A stretch of 5,154 nt of DNA from assembly GCA_022709775.1 (NCBI GenBank), contig JAKLIE010000171.1, positions 1-5,154 on the forward strand. The letters run 5' to 3'. This DNA is from Pseudomonadota bacterium (GTDB taxonomy: Bacteria > Pseudomonadota > Gammaproteobacteria > Burkholderiales > Casimicrobiaceae). Within the stretch, counting starts at the first letter, position 1; every line of letters begins with the position of its first letter. The notes below the pieces were generated by a model. It ran no database searches. It was not told the origin of the DNA and worked only from the letters and a program-made list of their open reading frames with translations. The position numbers and the translations under genes are program-made. This document shows positions 1 to 5,154 of the stretch, piece by piece.

Positions 1-463
1 CGACGACCCGGCCGTCGGCGTCCTTCACCCCCTCGAGCGTCTCGCGGATCGACTTGGGCTGGCCCGGCAGGTTGAGGATCAGCGTCCGCCCGCGCACGAC
101 GCCGACCTGCCGCGACAGGATCGCCGTGGGCACGAACCGCAACGAGATCTGGCGCATCTGCTCGCCGAAGCCGGGCATCTCGCGATGGGCGATCGCGAGC
201 GTCGCGTCGGGGGTCACGTCGCGCGGCGCGGGACCCGTGCCGCCGGTCGTGAGCACGAGGTCGCATCCTGCGACGTCGGCGAGCTCGATCAGCGTGCGCT
301 CGATCACCGGTTGCTCGTCGGGAATCAGGCGCCTCTCGGCGCGCCAGGGCGTCTTGAGCGCGCCCGCGAACCACGCCTCGAGCGCGGGGAGTCCCTGGTC
401 CTCGTAGATGCCGCGCGACGCGCGGTCGGAGACGGAGACGAGGCCGATCGTGAACGGGGGCAT
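1..463 (-). CDS. mog: Molybdopterin adenylyltransferase Mog (MogA), 3' end cut by the window edge
   Basis: Mog binds molybdopterin and uses ATP to adenylylate it. The resulting MPT-AMP is passed to MoeA for molybdenum insertion, in the cytoplasm; the E. coli enzyme is a trimer. The 154 codons visible read without interruption and match E. coli MogA almost colinearly: IGLVSVSDRAS at residues 6-16, RLIPDEQ at 45-51, LTTGGTGP at 71-78, RDVTPDATLA at 81-90, MPGFGEQMRQISL at 96-108, ILSRQVGV at 115-122 and NLPGQPKSI at 131-139. The two aspartates reported as functionally important in E. coli MogA (Asp49 and Asp82) fall at the same numbers here. The family is about 195 residues long, so roughly 40 C-terminal residues and the stop lie beyond the left edge. 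The ATG gives an N-terminus aligned with the E. coli protein. The Shine-Dalgarno is weak (GAG about 8 nt upstream). The gene lies 36 nt downstream of yjgA on the same strand and is probably cotranscribed with it. Confidence 0.96.
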   Translation of the reverse strand, partial: MPPFTIGLVSVSDRASRGIYEDQGLPALEAWFAGALKTPWRAERRLIPDEQPVIERTLIELADVAGCDLVLTTGGTGPAPRDVTPDATLAIAHREMPGFGEQMRQISLRFVPTAILSRQVGVVRGRTLILNLPGQPKSIRETLEGVKDADGRVV

Positions 464-499
464 GGGATCTCGTGGCGGCGGCAGGTCGGAAGCGGGCGG

Positions 500-1042
500 T
501 CAGCCGTCGCCCGTGGCGCGCCGGAGCGCCCGGAAGAGTTCGCGCGAGGCCCGCGGCGGCTCGCCGCGGGCGCGTTCGGTCCGCGCGGCCCCGGCGAGGC
601 GCGCGAGCCCTGCGCGATCGGCATCCGGGTACTCGGCGACGAATGCGTCGAGCGAAGTCGTGTCGGCGAGAATCCTGTCGCGCCAGCCCTCGAGCGCCGC
701 GAACCGCGCCTTCTCCTCGCGCGGGACGGTCTCCCAGCGATCGATCGCCGCGCGGATCGGCGCCGGGTCGACGTCGCGCATCAGCCGGCCGAGGTACTGC
801 ATCTGGCGCCGCCGGGCCTCGTGCTTCGTGATGCTTCGCGCCAGCACCACCGCGTCGACGAGCCGCTCGGGCAGGTCCAGCGACTTCAGGCGCGCCGTGT
901 CCAGCGCCACCAGCGTCTCGCCCAGTTCTTGGAGCGCCTCCATCTCGCGTTTCAAGCGGGTCTTCGACGGACGCGCGTCGGCGCCCCCCCCGTCGGTCGG
1001 GAGGTCGTTTCGGGCGGGCGGGCGGCGGAAGGAGGGCGTCAT
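500..1042 (-). CDS. yjgA: Ribosome-associated protein YjgA/DarP (DUF615), dual-action ribosomal maturation factor
   Basis: YjgA/DarP binds late 50S assembly intermediates and helps mature the peptidyl-transferase region; this is established for E. coli DarP and inferred here. The 180-residue product is close to the E. coli length (183). Family landmarks appear in order: a basic start of the conserved region (PSKTRLKREMEALQELG, 25-41), LKSLDLPERL (52-61), the signature ARSITKHEARRRQMQYLGR (68-86) followed by LMRDVDPAPIR (87-97), EGWRDRI (118-124), EYPDADR (137-143) and a C-terminal GEPPRASRELFRALR (160-174). The first 25 residues are low-complexity and poorly conserved in the family, and they contain a G8 homopolymer (DGGG, residues 17-20). 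I chose the ATG at 1042 because it gives the family length and the next in-frame ATG (Met34) would remove conserved basic residues. No good Shine-Dalgarno precedes it. A -10-like TATCAT at 1067-1062 would give a leader of only about a dozen bases. It is divergent from pmbA and heads the mog operon. Confidence 0.95.
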   Translation of the reverse strand: MTPSFRRPPARNDLPTDGGGADARPSKTRLKREMEALQELGETLVALDTARLKSLDLPERLVDAVVLARSITKHEARRRQMQYLGRLMRDVDPAPIRAAIDRWETVPREEKARFAALEGWRDRILADTTSLDAFVAEYPDADRAGLARLAGAARTERARGEPPRASRELFRALRRATGDG

Positions 1043-1057
1043 GGGCTGGAGCGGCTT

Positions 1058-1067
1058 TGCTATGATA
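1058..1067. promoter_or_regulatory. Overlapping divergent -10 elements (extended -10 toward pmbA, plain -10 toward yjgA)
   Basis: A short AT-rich island in a very GC-rich region reads TGCTATGATA. On the plus strand, TGC followed by TATGAT (1061-1066) is an extended -10 matching 5 of 6 consensus bases. On the minus strand the same bases read TATCAT (1067-1062), also 5 of 6. I found no convincing -35 hexamer at 16-18 nt on either strand; an extended -10 can function without one. Predicted starts are near 1073 (+), giving pmbA a leader of about 80 nt, and near 1055 (-), giving yjgA a leader of about 13 nt. The position between two divergent genes supports the call. The start sites are inferred. 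Confidence 0.5.
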
Positions 1068-1080
1068 GACGACAGCTTTC

Positions 1081-1116
1081 GTTCGCCTGCCGCGAACGCG
1101 TACCGCGGCGGCAGGC
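1081..1116 (+). repeat. Inverted repeats in the pmbA 5' leader (two overlapping hairpins)
   Basis: Two perfect inverted repeats share bases. The first pairs GTTCGC (1081-1086) with GCGAAC (1092-1097), a 6-bp stem with a 5-nt loop. The second pairs GCCTGCCGC (1085-1093) with GCGGCAGGC (1108-1116), a 9-bp stem with a 14-nt loop. They cannot form together. If transcription starts near 1073, both lie in the untranslated leader, ending 37 nt before the pmbA start. GC-rich sequence readily yields such repeats, so a function is not established. Confidence 0.4.
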
Positions 1117-1153
1117 AGGCTGCGGAATTGTCCTTGAGCCCCGTCGAACGACG

Positions 1154-2542
1154 ATGACCGCGCCCACCGCCCTCGAGAAGAAGCACCGCGACGCCCCCCC
1201 GAGCCACGCCGACCGGTTCCCCGTCGGCACCGAGGAACTCGAGCGGGTCGCCGCCGTCGTGCTCGACGCGGCGCGCAACGGCGGCGCGACCGCCGCCGAG
1301 ACCGACGTGTCGCAGGGCGTGGGCCAGAGCGTCACGGTCCGCAAAGGCGAGGTCGAGACGATCGCCTACAACCGCGACAAGGGCGTGTCGGTCACCGTCT
1401 ACCTGGGCCGGCGGCGCGGGCACGCGAGCAGCGCGGACTTCTCCGACGCGTCGATCCGGGACACCGTCGGCAAGGCGCTCGCGATCGCGCGCTTCACGGC
1501 CGAGGATCCGTGCGCGGGGCTCGCGGACGTCGACCGGCTCGCCCGCAACTGGCCGGACCTCGATCTCTACCATCCCTGGAACCTCGGCGTCGACGAGGCG
1601 ATCGAGCTCGGGCGCGAGGCCGAAGCCGCGGCGCTTGCCGTGGACCGGCGCCTCACCAACTCGGAAGGCGCATCCGTGTCTCGCAGCGAGAGCGAGTTCG
1701 TCTACGCGAACTCGCTGGGCTTCCGCGGCGGCTACCGGAGCTCTCGCCACCACATCGACGTCAGCGTCATCGGCGAAGACGAGGACGGCATGCAGCGCGA
1801 CTTCTGGTACACGGCCGCGCGCTCGCCGCAGGATCTCCAGCGCGCGGACGAAGTGGGCCGCGCGGCCGGCGAGCGGACCGCCCGCCGGCTCGGTGCCCGG
1901 CCGCTTTCCACGATCGACTGCCCGGTGCTCTTCGAGGCGCCCGAGGCCGCGGATCTGATCGGCGCGTTCGTGCAGGCGATCTCGGGGGGCAGCCTCTACC
2001 GCAAGAGCTCGTTCCTGCTCGACTCGCTCGGGCAGGAGGTCTTCGCGCCGCACGTGTCGATCCGGGAGGAGCCGCACCTCCCGCGCGGGCGCGGCAGCGC
2101 GCCGTTCGACGCGGAGGGCGTGGCGACGTCGCCGCGGGTCGTGGTCGAGCGCGGCGTGGTGAGAGGCTACTTCCTCGGCAGCTACTCGGCGCGCAAGCTC
2201 GGCATGAGCACGACCGGCAATGCGGGCGGCAGCCACAACCTCGTCGTTTCGCACGGCGACGACGACCTGCCCGCGCTGATGCGCAGGATGGGGCGCGGGC
2301 TCCTCGTCACCGAGCAGCTGGGGCAGGGCGTCAATGCGGTGACCGGCGACTTTTCCCGCGGCGCAGCGGGCTTCTGGGTCGAAGGCGGCGAGATCGCCCA
2401 TCCGGTCGAGGAGGTCACGATCGCCGGCAACCTGCGCGAGATGTTCCGCGACATCGTCGCGATCGGACGCGACGTCGACCGGCGCGGCGCCAGGCACACC
2501 GGGTCGATCCTGGTGGGACGGATGACGGTCGGGGGCCGCTGA
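1154..2542 (+). CDS. pmbA: PmbA/TldE, subunit of the TldD/TldE (U62 family) peptidase
   Basis: TldE (PmbA) pairs with TldD to form a cytoplasmic peptidase that degrades unfolded peptides. In E. coli it removes the microcin B17 leader and degrades the CcdA antitoxin. TldD carries the zinc HExxxH site and TldE does not; consistently, no HExxxH is present in these 462 residues (E. coli PmbA has about 450). Landmarks are the N-terminal domain with VRKGEVETIAYNRDKGVSVTV (62-82, a TldD/PmbA hallmark), YANSLGFRGGYRSS (184-197), the central AISGGSLYRKSSFL (275-288), YFLGSYSARKLGMSTTGNAG (339-358) followed by GSHNL (359-363), and the C-terminal NLREMFRDIVAIG (426-438) plus a closing TGSILVGRMTVGG. The start chosen is the first ATG after the leader repeats. 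The reading frame stays open far upstream across yjgA, but that part has no PmbA similarity. Its Shine-Dalgarno is poor. The first 25 residues are a variable extension. The gene is divergent from yjgA, and its stop overlaps the next gene. No tldD is in this window. Confidence 0.95.
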   Translation: MTAPTALEKKHRDAPPSHADRFPVGTEELERVAAVVLDAARNGGATAAETDVSQGVGQSVTVRKGEVETIAYNRDKGVSVTVYLGRRRGHASSADFSDASIRDTVGKALAIARFTAEDPCAGLADVDRLARNWPDLDLYHPWNLGVDEAIELGREAEAAALAVDRRLTNSEGASVSRSESEFVYANSLGFRGGYRSSRHHIDVSVIGEDEDGMQRDFWYTAARSPQDLQRADEVGRAAGERTARRLGARPLSTIDCPVLFEAPEAADLIGAFVQAISGGSLYRKSSFLLDSLGQEVFAPHVSIREEPHLPRGRGSAPFDAEGVATSPRVVVERGVVRGYFLGSYSARKLGMSTTGNAGGSHNLVVSHGDDDLPALMRRMGRGLLVTEQLGQGVNAVTGDFSRGAAGFWVEGGEIAHPVEEVTIAGNLREMFRDIVAIGRDVDRRGARHTGSILVGRMTVGGR

Positions 2543-2544
2543 TG
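2540..2544 (+). promoter_or_regulatory. TGATG stop/start overlap coupling pmbA to the downstream gene
   Basis: The pmbA stop TGA (2540-2542) shares its last base with the ATG (2542-2544) of the following gene. Such overlaps usually allow terminating ribosomes to restart, so the downstream protein would be made in proportion to PmbA. The only Shine-Dalgarno-like sequence is a G5 run (2531-2535) 6 nt before the ATG, which also points to coupling rather than independent initiation. There is no room for a promoter between the two genes, though one inside pmbA cannot be excluded. Confidence 0.75.
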
Positions 2545-4215
2545 GCCACGCCCCAGCGCGCATCGATGGCACCGTCGCGCACGTTCGGCAATCCGCTGGT
2601 GGCCTGGGTTCGGCGCCTGTCCGATCCGCTCGCGAGCGCGAACCACGCGGCGCGCTGGATCGGCGAGCTGCCCGGCGGCGACATCCTCGCGCTCCAGAAG
2701 GAGGCGCTCGACGTCGTTGCGGGCTTTCCCGGATCGCGGCGGGACGTCGGGCCGGCGCAGGTGGAAGCGCTCCTGCGGATCGATTCCCGCCTCGAGCCCG
2801 TGCTCGCGCAGATCACGCGCCAGTACACGGCGAACTACCAGAAGAGCTCGGCGGTCGAGTCGCGGCTGTGGCACGCCGCGTTCGACCTCGTCAAGGCGTT
2901 CATCGGCGCCTACCAGCTCGCGCTGAAAGCCGGCTATCCGCGCGCGGACAACCGGCGCTGGCGCGCGATCCTGCCGTGGGTGCTCGTCCGCCTCGCCCAC
3001 CACCGCGGGCTCGACGGACGCTACCGGCTGTTCCGCTACAGCCACTGGATCCCGGCGCAGTGGCGGGATTTCCACGAGCTCTACGAGTTCGCGCGGATGC
3101 GCGGCTGGCAGCGCGAGCAGCTCGTTCTGGGCGGGGGCGCGTTCTCGCAGCCGGGGATCACGCTCGAGCAGGAGTACGTGCAGACGCTGTTGCTGATGCG
3201 GCTCGACTCCGGCAACTTCACGCCCGACCAGGTCGAGTGGGTCTCGCGGCAGCTCGCCGACTGGGCACCGACGCTGACGCTGGTGCCCCCGCCCGGGGAG
3301 GGCGCGGGCTTCTTCATCGATCTCACCGGGGCGCAGGGCCTGAGGCGCCGCGACAAGCCGGGCGTCGGCGGCCGCCTCCTGTACCTCGACCTCGCCCCGG
3401 TGTACGCGCGCGTCGTCGAGCGCATGCGCTGGCTTCCCGAGCAGGACGACGCCGTCCAGGAGCCCGGCGACCTGCCGCCGCGCGAGCAACGCCTGCTGCT
3501 GATGCGGCTCGCGTCGCTCTACGGGCCCGAGGCGATCGCGCAGGCGCCTCGCGCCGAGCGCTTCCGCACGGAAGCCCAGGTGCGGGTGGTGACCGGGCTG
3601 CAGGCGCTCACGCGCGCGATCGCCGAGATCGACCGCCTGCCCGACCAGGCGCGCATGCCCGGTGTCGCGGCCGCGTACGACGAGGTCACGCAGCTCGTGC
3701 ATCCGACCGCGAACCCGGAGAGCGTCGCCAGGCGCATCCGCGGCGCGATGTGGACGATGACCGACCGCAGCGACACCGGCTGCCGGCTCTCCGCGCCGGC
3801 GAAGGAAGCGCCCGCGCGGCTGGGCGAGCTCGTCGCGATCCAGGACGCCGACCGATGGACGCTCGCCGTCGTGCGCCGGATGCAGCGCCAGCAGGTCGAC
3901 GAGATCACGGTCGGCGCCGAGGTGATCGCGCGCCGCGTCGTCCGCGTGCTGCTGCGCACCTGGTCCGCGCCCGCGGACGGTTCCCGGCAGGCTGCCGACC
4001 GGCCGTTCTTCGGTCTCTACCTGCCGGCCCACGCCGACAACCGCCAGTCCGCGCAACGCAGCCTGATCGGACCCGACGACAAGTTCGTGCCGGGCGGGAT
4101 GGTCGAGCTCGACACCGGCAATGCCCGCTACCTGATCCGGTTCACGCAGACGCTCGAACGGCAGGCGGGCTGGGCCTGGGCGATGTTCAGTGCCGTACGC
4201 AAGCTCGGACCCTGA
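2542..4215 (+). CDS. Uncharacterised 557-residue protein with a PilZ-like domain near the C-terminus
   Basis: I do not recognise a named gene. There is no signal peptide and no clear membrane segment, so the product is probably cytoplasmic. Residues 25-130 look mostly helical, with an aromatic stretch around LWHAAFDLVKAFIGAYQLAL (109-128). A second block (135-245) is rich in Trp, Arg and Tyr. Residues 395-470 resemble a PilZ beta-barrel: an arginine cluster (ARRIR, 396-400), the D-x-S-x-x-G motif DRSDTG (408-413) followed by CRL, then LGELVAIQ (427-434), WTLAVVRRM (439-447) and ITVGAEVIAR (455-464), which resembles the usual PilZ ending G-V-E-F. PilZ domains often bind cyclic di-GMP through RxxxR plus D/NxSxxG. 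Here the arginines are spaced RRxR and sit unusually close to the D-x-S-x-x-G, so binding is doubtful. A further 85 residues follow, including VPGGMVELDTGNARYLIRF (516-534). Overlap with the pmbA stop makes cotranslation likely. The PilZ-like call is inference from motifs; the coding call is firm. Confidence 0.9.
   Translation: MATPQRASMAPSRTFGNPLVAWVRRLSDPLASANHAARWIGELPGGDILALQKEALDVVAGFPGSRRDVGPAQVEALLRIDSRLEPVLAQITRQYTANYQKSSAVESRLWHAAFDLVKAFIGAYQLALKAGYPRADNRRWRAILPWVLVRLAHHRGLDGRYRLFRYSHWIPAQWRDFHELYEFARMRGWQREQLVLGGGAFSQPGITLEQEYVQTLLLMRLDSGNFTPDQVEWVSRQLADWAPTLTLVPPPGEGAGFFIDLTGAQGLRRRDKPGVGGRLLYLDLAPVYARVVERMRWLPEQDDAVQEPGDLPPREQRLLLMRLASLYGPEAIAQAPRAERFRTEAQVRVVTGLQALTRAIAEIDRLPDQARMPGVAAAYDEVTQLVHPTANPESVARRIRGAMWTMTDRSDTGCRLSAPAKEAPARLGELVAIQDADRWTLAVVRRMQRQQVDEITVGAEVIARRVVRVLLRTWSAPADGSRQAADRPFFGLYLPAHADNRQSAQRSLIGPDDKFVPGGMVELDTGNARYLIRFTQTLERQAGWAWAMFSAVRKLGP

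Positions 4216-5154
<939 letters not shown>

Noticed and set aside
185..1153. Upstream extension of the pmbA frame (total 785 codons)
   Set aside because: It runs antisense across mog and yjgA and has no PmbA similarity. PmbA family length is reached from 1154.
1510..2541. Upstream extension of the PilZ-like frame (total 901 codons)
   Set aside because: The extra 344 residues overlap pmbA in another frame and are Arg/Ala/Gly low-complexity. The ATG overlapping the pmbA stop is the sensible start.
1154..2542. Possible loss of the catalytic site in PmbA (no HExxxH)
   Set aside because: Absence of the zinc motif is normal for the PmbA/TldE subunit; TldD supplies it. It is not evidence of decay.
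500..2572. A continuous minus-strand reading frame of 690 codons across pmbA and yjgA
   Set aside because: Only the last 180 codons (1042 to 500) encode a recognisable protein (YjgA). The rest is antisense to pmbA, Arg/Ala/Asp-rich and typical of open antisense frames in GC-rich coding DNA.

Overview
This window is GC-rich throughout, with strong third-position G/C. The gene content and protein sequences fit a betaproteobacterium (Burkholderiales or Rhodocyclales-like). That placement is inferred from the divergent mog-yjgA | pmbA arrangement, the protein similarity and the TakP-like TRAP binding protein. It was not tested by any search.

Layout. On the minus strand, reading leftward from about position 1042, lie yjgA/darP (50S ribosome maturation factor, complete) and, 36 nt further on, mog (molybdopterin adenylyltransferase, cut by the left edge). 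They probably form a two-gene operon. A 111-bp divergent intergenic region (1043-1153) separates them from the plus-strand genes. It holds a palindromic -10-like element usable on both strands and a small cluster of inverted repeats in the expected pmbA leader. On the plus strand, pmbA/tldE (subunit of the TldD/TldE peptidase, complete) is followed, with a one-base TGATG stop/start overlap, by a 557-codon gene of unrecognised family. That gene has a helical N-terminal part, a degenerate PilZ-like beta-barrel near residues 395-470 and an extra C-terminal segment. A 276-bp intergenic region (4216-4491) follows, with one GC-rich hairpin, a possible -10 box and a strong Shine-Dalgarno. The window ends inside a TRAP transporter substrate-binding protein gene of the DctP/TakP type, which has a twin-arginine signal peptide.

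How the genes relate. mog, yjgA and pmbA are housekeeping functions: molybdenum cofactor synthesis, ribosome assembly and peptide turnover. The TRAP gene has its own leader and looks like a separate transcription unit for organic-acid uptake, whose membrane subunits would lie elsewhere. The only gene without a clear role is the PilZ-like one, and its translational coupling to pmbA is the most interesting point here. I see no mobile element, CRISPR array, RNA gene or defence system, and nothing that clearly amounts to a new biological system.
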